Part shown: piece after piece, positions 49,766 to 61,675 of the stretch
Layout of the letters: every line of letters starts with the position of its first letter
How positions within the stretch are numbered: position 1 is the stretch's first letter
Assembly (NCBI GenBank): GCA_008711295.1
Contig: VUYV01000015.1
Span: forward strand, 1,941,054-2,005,053
DNA from: Anarhynchus alexandrinus
Lineage: Eukaryota; Chordata; Aves; Charadriiformes; Charadriidae
DNA: 64,000 nt
Reading direction: 5' to 3'
Made by a program: the position numbers and the translations under genes
The notes under the pieces: generated by a model
The model's input: the letters and a program-made list of their open reading frames with translations, nothing else
Told to the model about the DNA's origin: nothing
The model's database searches: none

Positions 49766-52052
49766 GTACTTTGGCACAATACTGTACCGTAATTCAAAGG
49801 CAATTCATGTAACATTAGTAAATCACTTTGAACTTTATGTTGAAAATATAAGCAGTAGTATAAAAATAAACCTTTTTATTTCCTCTGGTATATACAGTTA
49901 AATAAAGTAAGCCTATACAGCTACTAATCTCCGAATCCGTATTGCCAGTATGCTTTGTTGAAATGCCATCACCTTGCAGAAGAGACATTCTTGTGTTTTG
50001 TACACATTTACGGTTGAAGAATAAATTTTCAGAGACTGTAAATGAAAAGATATCTCTGAACATTGTGATCAAATAATATCTGACGCTGCTTGTTTAAAGA
50101 AATATACATATATCTCACTGCCAGAGTATTTATGACTCTAATAAGTTTAGTTATTTTGCCTCATGGGGAAATTCCTGCTCCTCCAAATATCAAACTTGTT
50201 TGGGGTTGTGCTGTTTTTTCAGGAAGGAACAAATGATATTATTAGTTAAATGGGTCTGCGCAATATGAAAATACAATAGTGTAGTTTAAAAATTGAACAG
50301 CATGTAAGAAATATAATATATTTTACCAGCAATGGGAAATAGACAAACATTAAAAATCCAATGACATATCCCAAATGTCTAAATAAATAAACAAACATCA
50401 CTGTTCAGCCAGTTGATGCAAGGATGCTCTGTGCTTACCTGCAAGAGCACCATTTTCTCTAATATCCCGCGCAGTAATGAGTTCTCTGCATCACTTTTGC
50501 ATAATCTGACCATTTTTTAGGTACTGTACATTGTGGGACTGTCTGAACTCTGATTGCCTAGCAATTTTTATGAGACAGAATACCAAGTGGTTTCAGGTGA
50601 TTTCTCAGCAACCATCCTGGGAATAAGTGGTCTTATGGGTCGTGGAGCAACAGCCACATTTGCCTGTTTGTCACAAAAATGCGAGAGCCTTCCTTCCCAT
50701 TCAGTTTGGAAACACAGTGCAAAGTAAGATTCACCTGTAGGTGTTCAGAGAGTTATATTCCTGCCGCACAGGCAGTGAAACAGAAATACTGTGGAAGGAA
50801 GGATTCGTCTCTGTGCCAACCTGTGTTTATTTTTGTGCTGTTTTCCTCTTTAAAATATGAACGGTGGATGAGCTATTCTGAATTGTAATGCTTGATGTTT
50901 CCTTTTACCTTAGTGATGGACTACAAAACTCTTTTACATTAAGTTTATAAACTCTGCTAGATACTTATTTAATTAGGAGGCAATGCTGAAAGCTTCTAAT
51001 AAAATTTCAAAAAGCACTTTAGTGGCTGATGACCCAAATTTCCAGCAACCTGTGTTAATTGTACAGAGGAGATTAAGGGAATACTGCCCCGGTACTGTGC
51101 AATGCCTGACCAGGATGGATTTAGCCACGCAGGTCACAGTTCTGCACTGGCCCAGCTGTTCTGGCTTGATCCTGGTGGTACCTACCTCTTGGATAGTTTG
51201 GGCGTCTCCATGCTTCTCTCTGAGCCATATTTGGAGTTTTACCTTCTATATTAAAAGCAAAGGTCAAATTTTGTCATTGAAAGAAGAGCTTCAAAGCTTA
51301 CCTTGGTCTGTTCTCTCTGCTCTCATCTCTGTCCTCTTGTGTGTGGCCCTGCCTTCCTCATGCCTTCTACACTAATTCTTTGTGTTCCCTCTCCTGATGG
51401 AATTTTTGGAGATTTTATGATCAGGTTACTTTCACCAAACTTTAGCTGTCTAAATAGTTAGACTTCTAATCCAAACTTGTAGAATTTATAAATTTTCTTT
51501 TCCCATGTTGAAATATGCAGACTTTGAAGCTAGGAAAGTTAGACGAAGAAATATACATGGGGGAAGTGTCAAAACCAGGCTTAGAAAAGAGACTGTTTTC
51601 CAGTCTGTTGCAGAGGTGCTCATTGACTTTCCAGCACACTAGCAAATGTACCAAAAAAGGTGAAGATAGACTGAATTATCACCATCCTTAAAGGGACAGT
51701 TGCCCACTTCATTTTCCTTCTGTTGAGAGGGCAAAACCCATCAAAGAAAATGTGTGTAAGCATCTTGCACTGATGGGACATTTGGTTGCTTGGTTGAACA
51801 TCTATACGTGAGGAATTTCTGTATGTGGCTTAATGTACAGTGCTGGTACTTCCACAGAACATTTGGGAATTTTTTCTCCTTGGGAAGCATGAACAATACA
51901 AGGGCACCCTTGGTTGTTAATTTGCATTAAAAGAGCATTCAGTATTCACAAGCCAAGTTTGCCAGATCAGTTTTCCGGTTTGAAATGTTCTGACTCTTGG
52001 GTGCCTGATCCCGCAGCTTTGACTTCTCTGAAGCCATTAACTGTCGTATTAG

Positions 52053-52071
52053 TAATAATAATAATAATAAT
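52053..52071 (+). repeat. (TAA)n microsatellite
   Basis: Six TAA units. The preceding bases are vaguely like the tail of the amniote repeats seen at 24.8 and 35.2 kb, which end in AAT/TAA runs, so it may be a remnant of such a tail. Confidence 0.85.
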
Positions 52072-53999
52072 GAAGCCTGGTTTTTACTTATGCATTTACT
52101 CAGGTCGTGCAAGGAATACATATCCTGGTTTTAGAGAAAGTTGTATGTCAGGATTTGAGCATTCTGACTGTGTCTCTTTAAATATTCGGATACAAATAAA
52201 TGTAGAGAAAATTGTCTTTCCGAGCTTCAAACCATTCTAGGTCTACTCTTTTGCCTCCAGCCAGATGCTGTCTGATGTTGCCTAGACAAACCAGGGCAAA
52301 CCATTATCATGGGATTAAACACTAAATACCTGCAAGGAGCATTCTCTTTATCAGATAGCGCTCTGTTAGCAGAGTTCATTCACTTTATTGCATATATAAC
52401 TGCGGTGTCAAATAGACTGATTTACAACACCTGGTCTTTTACATAATCTTTGCTATTTGCTGTGCTTGTAATCTGCCAAATCATTTAGCCTTCCTGATAG
52501 CAGAAATGCTGTAAAACTTAGATAAACTTGCAGAAGAAATGAACTCGAAGGTACTGCTGAAATCTAGGGCCTGCACGTTTGCTGTAAATGCACTGACTGG
52601 TTTGGTTTCCCCCTACCTAATCTGTGATTGAATGTGGCTGCTGGAGAAATTGAAATTTTATGATAGCACTACAGTCAGAGGAGATAAGCATTTGTGTGCT
52701 AGACTAGATTAATCTAAAAAGAAGTTTTAGGTATGGCTAATGAAACCAGTGTATGTGTTAACTGGGTTTCTCTGGGGTTCAAAGCATCTGTGTGTATCTA
52801 TATAGAGTCTAGTCCAAAACTTTCTCTACGTGAAAAGTCTAATATAGCTATGTGCTAGTTCTCACTGTCAAAGTGGCTTATTCCATCTTACGTTGGAGAT
52901 ACCTTTAAGGAGCCTCAGTTTTTAGAGGGTACTTTCTGAATGCTAATACAAAAAACAGACGCCTCTAACCCAAAACCCCCACGTCCTTCTGAAATTCTTG
53001 GTTAGGGTAACTGTAAGGCATCACATTTGTGTAGGTTTAGCCACTTACACAGTCCAATTGAAACAAAACTAAAGCTGTATTTTTTTTTTTGGTTTTGAGG
53101 CATTTTTGGCTATTAGGGCTGATTTAAACAGACAGATAAAAGAAAGACACGTAGACAAGCTTAAAATGTGAAAAAGAAATTTGCAAAAATGGGTTTCTGA
53201 TGGGGTGAGATGCAAGCTAGTACATCCGAAGGAAAATAAAACAATCTATAGATAATCAAATAGAGGAGAGAGCCCTGTGAGGCAGTAATGTCAAGTTGGA
53301 CTGTGTTATAAATGATGGTGACCATCAGATTGGAAGAAACAACAGCAATTGAAGGAAATGAGAGCTGACTTTTCCAAGCAATCACAGCATAACTCCAGTG
53401 GTTGCTGTTAACATCAGTACTAACCCGTCAGTACCATAGTTAACTCCTTTGAGCTGAGGAAGTATTTCTATGTCCCAGACATAAGTATGAGTTACGTTGT
53501 CATGGTCAGTTTTCTGATGATGGTTGGGACATAACACTCACCGCTGGAGCTGATGAAGGGTATTTTGCATGGCATTGCTAGTTTAGGGAAGGAAGTCTTT
53601 TTACCTGATGCTGCTGCTGCATGATGCTATTGGACAGCACAAGTGGTAGTCTGCCCCTGGGAGATACATTGGCCGCTGCTAATCTTTCACATCAATAAAC
53701 TGTTGTGAATATTTGTACTTAAGAATCTTTCATCCCGTCTGAGTTAAGGAACCTACCCCAGCTGTCTGACTTAGTTGTTTAGTCTTTCTAGGTTCCTGCT
53801 GTACTGAAAGGAAAAACAGAGGCTTTTCTCAAAGCAGGAAACAGCTTGAGATGTTTCCTCACGTTATGGATGAACTCTTTCTGCTTACAAGAAAGGAACC
53901 ATATGGAAACCAACAACTACGCTGATACCTTAGGTTGGGTGCTCTGAATAATGTTCTGTGCATGTAAGTCGTTGAATATGTGAATTATTTCAGCGTTGG

Positions 54000-54150
54000 G
54001 AACATCAGGCAGGTTGGTGCGAATGACAGGATGGAAAAAAGGGGACTTTTGGGTAAAACTCTTGAGTGATATCTCTTAGACTGGAGAACAGCCTCCCTGG
54101 GGAAGCAGTGGAAACGGTATTGTTTAAGACATTTAAAATTGGACAGGAGG
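54000..54150 (+). repeat. Short CR1-type LINE 3' remnant
   Basis: CTGGAGAACAGCCTCCCTGGGGAAGCAGTGGAAACGGT and ACATTTAAAATTGGACAGG match the 'cctcccaggggagatggtggaa...ttcaaaactggattggaca' block of CR1-type 3' ends. It lies about 270 bases upstream of exon E. Confidence 0.5.
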
Positions 54151-54418
54151 AAATATATTGTAATGATCAGTCCTGTGCTGGTATTTAGATCAGGTCTTGT
54201 CTTGTGTGAATATTAATAAGAAGTCTCTGTCTGAAGTAACTGCCATTATTCAGTGTGCGTTACCAGCTCACATTGGCTTGCAACCTTCCCCCACATCTGT
54301 ACTCACACTTAAAGGACAGCCTGAGTAATGTTTGGCACCTTTGCCTTTTCTCTTGGTGCCTCAAGTGTTGATTTTGTATTGCCTTGCTTTGATTATATTC
54401 CTTCGGTGCTTCCACCAG

Positions 54419-54555
54419 ACAGACCGTATAGTGCATAGAGATTTACAGGAAGCACGTGTAGTTTGTGGCAATAATAATAAAGTCTCCTGCTGTTTTCAAA
54501 TCCCTGGGAAACTAAATCAAGTGGAGAGGTCTATTCGAAAAAGTGCAGCATGTGT
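54419..54555 (+). CDS. Penultimate coding exon E of the same gene
   Basis: A 137-base exon lies between a pyrimidine-rich acceptor ending CTTCCACCAG and a perfect donor GT|GTAAGT. It starts on a codon boundary, matching the phase-0 end of exon D, holds 45 codons and ends with GT, which joins a G in the last exon to make Val195. Residues 150-194 begin TDRIVHRDLQEARVVCGNNN and continue through a Cys-Cys pair to a basic helix-like end (residues 184-194). The words VHRDL resemble the protein-kinase catalytic-loop HRD motif, but the Lys and Asn that follow in kinases are missing and no kinase lobe surrounds it, so I do not call a kinase. The block with Cys165, Cys173, Cys174 and Cys194 is more ordered in composition than exons B-D and may be the start of a C-terminal folded segment. 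Confidence 0.78.
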
Positions 54556-54920
54556 GTAAGTCACTTTACCATTACCTGTGTGGGTCTGCCTTGTACTTGT
54601 TTGGTGTATTTGGCGGTCATATCCCTGAAGCCTGTCCTCAGTCTCAGGAGTGCGACTAAGACATTACACACCTCAAATGGAAAAGATGATGAAACAGCTT
54701 AAAATAACCTGAGCACCCATGCTTTGCTCGCCTCTTTTTCACTACCTCTGTGTTGGTATTCCTCATAGGAACCCATACACCAAAATTCGTTCTGTGCTGG
54801 TGGCCCCCATCAGACAAATCTAGGTCTAGCCTGAATTATAAAGGCAGGAAGTCTGGTTTCAGTTCCTGCGTGATGCTGTGATACTTAATGGAGCTCCGTT
54901 TTCTTGGTATGTTTCTGTAG
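54556..54920 (+). other. Intron E-F (365 bp)
   Basis: A short intron with a perfect GT|GTAAGT donor context and a TTTCTGTAG acceptor. No repeat was seen in it. Confidence 0.7.
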
Positions 54921-55134
54921 GTACGAAGCTTGTCTTCTTGACCTGGTTGAAGCTATGAGTCCGATATCTGCCCCAGGACACCGCTGCAGAGAGTCTTACG
55001 ACAAGAACAAAATGCACACGCCTCGTCGTCCAAGCCACAGGCCGTCGTCTTGGTACCAGACCCCTCGCAGCTCCAGAAGCCGAGTAGATGAGCTAGAGGA
55101 GAGCCAGCTCCTTGAGGACATTTTCTTCATTTGA
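54921..55134 (+). CDS. Terminal coding exon F with stop codon
   Basis: The acceptor is TATGTTTCTGTAG. The first G completes Val195, then 70 codons run to the TGA at 55132-55134. The peptide begins YEACLLDLVEAMSPISAPGH, probably a short amphipathic helix. A basic Ser/Thr/Pro/Arg-rich stretch follows (residues 216-249) with Thr-Pro-Arg-Arg at 228-231 and Thr-Pro at 242-243. The end is acidic and hydrophobic (ELEESQLLEDIFFI). Thr228 fits the CDK consensus S/T-P-x-R/K. The tail could be a short docking motif, but that is inference. The gene was not recognised: neither the six-exon fragment nor this C-terminus matched a family I could name with confidence. A regulated scaffold, centrosomal or chromatin protein would fit the composition. 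The exon lies only 365 bases after exon E. Confidence 0.82.
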
Positions 55135-55557
55135 CATGCCTCATTGGTCTACAGCCCTTCTGTAGAATTTTTAGGACCTTTCTATTGCTGATTTGTTTGT
55201 GTTAAAGTACCTTTTTTAAATTATTTGAGTGACAACTGCTTGTCTTCTCTCTTCTAAAACACAGCTAATTAGCATCCAGTTTCATTTTGGTTTTAGTAAT
55301 CATGGTGCAAGAACATTGTGGGGATAGACCAATCAGAAAGTGCTAACCTTTTTTTTTTCCTAAACCTTTCATGTGCCAAGTAATCATTCTAAAATAGAAT
55401 TTCTTTTTAATCTACAACATTTTCTAATAGATTGAAGTCACAGTTTTGCCAGCCTCATATCGGAAGTATATTTCATTATCGATTTTTAGCTCTAAAGCAG
55501 TTTGCAAGAGCTGCCTAACAGTCAAGAACCACCACGTTCAAAGTAGATTATTTTCTA

Positions 55558-55563
55558 ATTAAA
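55558..55563 (+). terminator. Candidate poly(A) signal ATTAAA
   Basis: ATTAAA is the commonest variant polyadenylation hexamer. It lies about 425 bases after the stop codon. No clear GT-rich downstream element decides whether it is used, and the nearest canonical AATAAA is not until 58297-58302. Confidence 0.25.
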
Positions 55564-55975
55564 CAAGTCTGTTTAAAACCTGGCATATTATAAAGGTACA
55601 AGCACTTTACTACTTTTTTCAGTGATTTTATGATCTACTTTTTCCTTCAACATTCTGATATTTAACACGCTGGGTTTTTAGGGAGTATATCGTAAGCTCA
55701 ACTATACAGTGTCTATAACATTAATAGACTATGTTGCAGGTTGATGTACTAGGCATCCATTTGAAATATATTCCTCTTTAAATCAGTGCTATTTGACAGA
55801 GTTTATGTGCTGGGTAACCTAACCCTGAAATAGCAGAACACAGTCAGACATTGTAGTGATCCAAAACCTATTTGATGTACTTTTCAAAATGAAATACATA
55901 GTAGTGGCAGTATAAGAACAGTCTTAAGACATTTTCACTAACTTGCACTATTTTGATCCTGTATCCAAGCTCCAT

Positions 55976-55983
55976 TGTAAATA
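55976..55983 (+). promoter_or_regulatory. Pumilio-response-element-like octamer in the 3' UTR
   Basis: TGTAAATA is an exact match to UGUANAUA, bound by Pumilio proteins for mRNA repression. It sits about 840 bases after the stop codon on the sense strand. An octamer of this kind occurs by chance every few tens of kilobases in AT-rich DNA, so only its position supports function. Confidence 0.3.
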
Positions 55984-56280
55984 AGACAAATCAGTAATTA
56001 TTTCCACTAGCGGCTTGCAATGCACATTTCCCTGCCGACTTTAATTATTCATGCTGTATCTATTTCAGTTTATTTAAATGCACTTCCATCTACTGCATGT
56101 ACTTGGTTATTTAAAGAAATGTGCCGAATTGGTAAAAATGACTGCAGATTACAGGATTAATGGTCATTTTCTCCACAATGCAGTGTTCATATTTTATTGT
56201 AACAGTAGCCACCGGCATGTGTTCTTAGAAATATGAGGCTAAAATACTCATTTTGCACAGTAAAATTGCAGTGAGGGAAA

Positions 56281-59200
56281 GGTAGAATTGAGCCAGTACA
56301 GGCAAGTTCTAGGCCATTTGCTCCCAAACACCACTTCGTGGGCCAGTACAGCTTTTCTGACAGTCTCTTTAGGCCACCCTGCTTATCTCAATGGCAGCGA
56401 GTTGCTGTACTGATCCTTTGGGGATTGCTGCTGCCTGCCTCCCACGTGCTTGCTGCTGTGCAATGTTTGGTGCTCTGCGAGGAGCGAGCAAGACTCGGCA
56501 AGGATGCCCACGGTGCATCCCTGGTGAGAGCATCAGTGCAGGATATCTGGCACGTGCCCCTGGCAGCACCGTGCTCTTATAGCAATGGAACAAAAGGAGA
56601 ATGAAGGGGAAGATGAACCTCAGGTTACTCTGAGCTGTTTTGTTCAGACTCGGTCTTAATCACAAATTAGGTGGTATCCTTCTCTTGTGTCCCAGCTGAA
56701 TTCTAAAAGCTGCTTGGAGGAGTTTAAAGGAGTGAGGCAGCATTACTGGACCAGAAAATGACTACTGTGAAAAGGCCCTGCTTGGTCTGTCCTGCTGTCA
56801 GTGAAGTATTATAGTTCTTTCCAATGTGTCCATCTGCTGTTGAATGTCCCTCTTGTTTTACTCCTTGAGCCTGCAAAGGGGCAGGTTCCTGGTCAAAGCC
56901 CCAAAGATGCATCCTGTGCCCTGAGCCAAGTATAGCAGGTGGGGAAATAGGTTTTCTCATTCTGCTGGCTCAGTATTCTGCTTCTTTAAGAGGGCAGGGA
57001 GAAGGAGGGCAAGGAAGAGAAAAATGTACAAGGAGCAGCAAGAAAACTGAAAAACCATGAAAAAAAGACCATCACATAGATCTTAGAGGCTTGAGTTGGG
57101 TTTTGGTGTGTTGTAGTTTTGTTGGGAGGTTTTTTTTTTAAGGTTTGGCATTTATAAAGAAACAGTTCTCTGATTTCAGTCCAATTGCTTCTCTTCTCTT
57201 TTTCCAGGTTGACTGAAACTTTAATTGCCTTTTCTAATAAGTGCTAACTGACCTTTTGAAACAGCAAAAAATACATGTATATCTCTTGAAAGGTGCCTTT
57301 GTGTACCCAGTCGAGAACACTACGTGAGAGCATTCTGTTCTTTGGTTCTTGTGGGTGCCAATATTTAACTGCTTTAGGAATCCTTATGATCCATTTTGTT
57401 CGTTAACAATTCTAATTCTGATGGTGACTTTTGACTTGAATCTATACTTTGGTAGTAGCTCTTTTTAAAAGGACATTGTCAGGGTTGTGGGCTCTGTGCT
57501 CAAGGTGCTGTCCATCAGTCAGAGCTACATGGGAGGCATACCTTTATGAAGCCAAGAATTGTAGAATTAAGGTGGTTGAAATGTTTGATGGGTGAAGACC
57601 TGCCTATTTTAACTGTCTGTGAGATGTGGACGAAGAAACAAAAGCTATTAATTTGGTAGACCCTGTGAAAAATCATTTTTTATAATGCTGGCTCTTGCTC
57701 TAGTTATCAGCAGTACATTAGGAACAGTGTTTAGCAGTCAGTGCAAGCAAAGATATTTTGCCATGAGGCACTACAAAGTTGAAGTTATTAAAACATTTAT
57801 AGCCTTAGAAAAAAAAATCAATGATTGTCAAATAGGAAAGGACGAAATCAGTAGCTGGGACTGGGAGGGGAATTGTTTTCCATCTGCTAAAACAGTAGAG
57901 GAAATGCAAAAATTAAACTAGCAAAAGCAATCACTTGACAGTGTCCTTTTAGGTTTAAGCTCCTATATTAGGAAGCTGCCGCTGGGGAGTTAGTCCAGCC
58001 ATAGATTGTTTGTCCAGAGTGTTCCCAGTTAATATGCTTCAGCTACACATCGGCCTGTGTTTTACATGAGGCTTTGTGGAGTAACATGACTTCTACTAAG
58101 GCTCCCACCCATGCCTTCACTTTGTGTTCTTCCCGAGTGGCTCGTACACACTCACTTGCCGCGTGTTTGTGTAGTTATTGTGTTTGTGCACCTTCCACCT
58201 GTAGCAATCACACCCTTTCCACTTCTAGCCTCTCCAGTCTCACTGTTGAATCCCATTTTGAGCATATATTTATATGTGTATGTGAGGTCTTAATCTAATA
58301 AATTATCTAGGGGGTTCATTTAATCTTCCAGATTTTTTATTTGCTTTGTCTTCTGGTTTGTTTTGTCCAGCTCAGTGTCAATTCTTTCATTGACGATATT
58401 TTCCAGTTTCCACATCATCGTGTCACATATATTGTGAATCTGCAGTTTGCTAAGATAGACGAGGAACTCATTTTAAGCCTTCTTTTCCCCTCCAGGACAT
58501 AGGTTTTGTTGTGAGAAGGAGCAAGACCTCTTTTGGAGCATGAAGGGGTGGAGAGGTCTCAGAATACAAAAGAGAAGAGAAGGGGAGAGCCAGCACCACG
58601 CTTTGGGGCAAAAAGGTGGAATTAAAGAGTAAGGAAGAAAGGATGGAGGTAAAAACAAGAAAGGACAAGGATGGAAGGCAGGGGACTGTACCAAAGGATG
58701 ACAGACTGTACCAAAAGTTGAGTGGAGCTGAGCCAGAAGGTAGAGATGAGTTGCTAAAATACAGTAAGTTGATGAAGGCAAATTTTGTGCTTACACCTGG
58801 GAGGGAAGAATGTCTTCAAGCACTGGTTCCCAGAAGAGGCTTATGACTGCCCACTCCTTTTCCAAATCATGTTGCTGTATTGGGGAGCTACTGTGCAAAG
58901 GATACCTGGTAAATCAGGGAAAGAAGGAAATGACCTAACTTTAACTGCTCCCCTTTAGAGTAGCTGGACAGGGAGGCCAGAGCACAAGGCGGGTAATAGG
59001 GTGGAACCCAGGTATAACCCAGGCATGGACTGAATTTAATTGCTAGCAAGGAAGGGTGATGTAGACTTAGAAGAATGTGAGACTGGATATAGCAAGAATC
59101 TGAATAAGGAGAAACAAGCAAAACAAAATTTGCAGTGATCCAATGAGCTGTGGAGGCTTGGTGTTAAGGAAGGAGAGGAAAGGGCTTAGCTCTGCTTGAG

Positions 59201-61494
59201 AGAGATTGAGCCTGAGATATCTAAAAGATATCCCTTGAAGCGCACATGAGCCCGGGGTTAAACTAAAAGTTGCAGCAGAGATTTTCTGAAATATGACCTC
59301 CAGGCAGTGTTTGAATTTGTAGCATCTGAGGGGGAGGGAGCACAGCCTGCTTAGTTAGAAACCTCCTTTTTCACTGTTACTAAATGTATGAAATTGTGTG
59401 CTAATTAGTGTATGATTTATAAATTTACATAACTGCATGCTACATAAGACAACACAGAATATTGAATGAGGTGATTTAAACTGGCAGAAGCAGAAAAGTG
59501 TGCTCTGACTGGGTGGCTCTCCTCTGGAAATTGCCTCTCCCGATGCATAGCTACTCGCTGCATTTCTTGAAGGTTTACCTGCTCACAATGACAATAAATG
59601 TTTTACTGTATTGTGGCTCCATGTAGCTGTCAGAGAACAGGCTACCTTGAGCATCTTGGGCGTGGTTGTGTAGCAGAGCTTTCACCGTGATTCTCCGGAA
59701 AGGTGTTGGGAAGCAGAAGTCAGCTGAAAAACATCAAGAAACCCAACTTGGTCTGGTCAGTGTTGGTGCTTGACGACTCCTGCAGTTGTTCACAGGGGAT
59801 GCTACTGTGTCCCAACTGCAGCAAGAGGATGGGGATATGGGGGAACTGGATTTGATTCCCAACTCTGGGGAAACCACTTGTCTCCCTCCGTGGCATCATT
59901 TGGGTTCTGCTCAGAGGGGCTGTGAGTTATATTAGCGCCCGCTGCAGAGGGTGCTGGACGTATCCACCAGCAGTTTGTCTGAACTGTAAGCTGTTAGAGC
60001 AGAATCATACTGGCCAGTCATTCCCATCTAACAGAAGCTGAAGCTCTTAGGATTCACGTCTTTTGAGGCTTGAAGGGGTGATTTCAGGCACAGAGAAACT
60101 AAACTGGAGAAACTCAGATGTCACTGACAGGAGACGCCCTGATGTACATGAGGTTAGAGAAGCCCAGAGGGTCTCAGCAGACAAACCAATACACAAGATG
60201 CAATAAGAGCCATAAATTCCTAGTTTCCTTAATTTAGGAGTCATTCTGAGTATGTGAAAAGATTACTTTATTCACTCGTAACATTCAATAACCAGTCTTA
60301 AAGTGTAAGCTTATTCTTTCTGGTCTCCTGTCTGTAGACAGGAAGAAAGTGAAAAATTGGAAAAAATTATCTCTCCTCGTTGCTTACTGGCAACTACCTT
60401 GAAATCTTGAAGTGTGGATTTGATTAAAGCCATTGTCCAAACACTGCGTTGAGTGTTGTGAGCACTGAGGACAATGTGGGAACTCCTCTTCTCTGCTAGA
60501 CCTGGTAAAGGAGGAAAGGACAAGATGAGTTCACAAAGAGAAAATCTGGTTCTTTCTCAAGTTAGAGCTGACTGCAAGGAAGTGGCATTGAAATTTTAAA
60601 AGCGCCTTTTCAAAATCTTCCAGTGTTTAATTATCCTTGCTGCCACGAAACCGCCTTATTTTGAGGTTGAGTTTGTCTAACTTTAATTTCCAGCTGCTGG
60701 ACTTTAGTTGTACCTTCAGAAGCAAGACTGCAAAGTTCCTCTGTTGTGAGAAAGTGAGTACCCCACACACAGTGATAAACTCCCAGTTCAGCCTTCTCTT
60801 TGATGAGATGGAGTCTTCTATGCCCTGTGTCCTAATGGCTGTTTTCCAGCCCATGAATGATTTGGGGGGGGCCGTTTTTGAACTGTCTCCAGCATTTAAG
60901 CATCTTGAAGGGTTTACACTAGAGCAGGTGCTGTGGCTGTGAATGATGAGTGTGGCCTCATCTGCAGAGTATTTCCCTTTTGACACTTTGAGGAGCCTTG
61001 TCTGGAGGTGTTGGGCTGGGTACCTGGTCTCATTGCTCTGTTTCTTGGAAGCAGAAAGCCTGTGAGTGAAAGCAGGAGACCCTGCTAAATTTAGAAGAGC
61101 TGAGGAGGAAGAAAATGTGAAGTAGAAATACTAAGCAGACAAAAAAATAATAAAAAAAAAAGATTGCAGGATTCAATTTGGGATGGAGCATGAACCTGGG
61201 GGTGCAGCATTTGTGCACTCAGCCACCTTGGAAACAACCTGAAAGACACATGCTTGGTGGGGTGGGGGAGACCCAGACAGCAGAAACCCTCAGAAGGGGA
61301 AGAGTGAGCAAAGCATGAGGCAAAGATATCTGATAGCAACAAAAACAGCCGAGAAGACTTTTGAGCTGCAGGTGAGGAGGCGATGACATCTCCAAATTGC
61401 AGAGGAAATGGCTCCTCGTCAGTGGGTCTGGTGCCCCTCTATTTGCACGAGTGCCTTCAGCACAGGGATCTCATTACCAGAGTTTACTGGCAGA
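56281..61494. other. Downstream sequence without a supported gene
   Basis: Possible continuation of a long 3' UTR to about 58.3 kb, then unclassified DNA. A purine-rich stretch lies at about 58500-58700. The ORFs here (for example 58473-58781 minus, 58616-58846 plus, 60627-60986 minus) have no recognisable product or splice sites. Confidence 0.45.
58297..58302 (+). terminator. Candidate distal poly(A) signal AATAAA
   Basis: This is the first canonical AATAAA I found after the stop codon. It is followed within about 60 bases by T-rich sequence containing TTTGTCTTCTGGTTTGTTTT, which could act as a U/GU-rich downstream element. If used, the 3' UTR would be about 3.2 kb. Confidence 0.3.
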
Positions 61495-61675
61495 TTGGAG
61501 GGATTTCAGTAAGGAGTAATAAAAATGATCAGGGACTGCTAGAATTGACATAATGAGGAAACAAGATGAGAAGAGTCAGATATTTATAGCTTGGGTGAGA
61601 GAGACAATTAAAAGGTGGGGTGGGAGATGGACTGGATGACCTGAAAGCGTTGTCTGTATCTAATAACTTCTCGTC
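61495..61675 (+). repeat. Short CR1-type LINE 3' remnant
   Basis: AGTAATAAAAATGATCAGGGACTG and GGAGATGGACTGGATGACCTGAAAGCG resemble the 'aaaatgatcagggg' and 'ggactggatgacctg' phrases of CR1/L3 3' ends. Diverged, short, downstream of the gene. Confidence 0.5.

Larger units (their letters stand above)
31524..54418 (+). other. Intron D-E (22.9 kb)
   Basis: Both bordering exon ends are in phase 0, so a direct D-to-E join is in frame; any extra exon hidden here would have to be a multiple of three to keep the frame. Several CR1 copies on both strands, ancient amniote repeat tails and homopolymer tracts are listed separately. I inspected ORFs at 32137-32364, 41898-42089, 46139-46444 and 50983-51375 and found no acceptable exon. 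Confidence 0.6.
55135..56280 (+). other. Putative 3' UTR of the unidentified gene
   Basis: Sequence directly after the TGA is AT-rich, free of recognisable CR1, and looks transcribed-UTR-like, with several T-runs and ATTTA-type motifs. A TGTAAATA octamer at 55976-55983 matches the Pumilio recognition element (UGUANAUA). The nearest poly(A)-signal-like hexamer is ATTAAA at 55558-55563; no canonical AATAAA was seen before 58297-58302 (then 59593-59598), so the true 3' end may lie anywhere from about 55.6 to 58.3 kb. The right boundary given here is arbitrary, placed where the texture changes. Confidence 0.5.

Noticed and set aside
50679..50733. Possible small exon ending AAA|GTAAGA near 50733
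   Set aside because: The best acceptor would leave a 19-base exon that breaks the D-to-E frame. Donor-like GTAAGA words are common.
58473..58846. ORFs on both strands in a purine-rich stretch
   Set aside because: Biased composition leaves few stops in several frames. No recognisable product.
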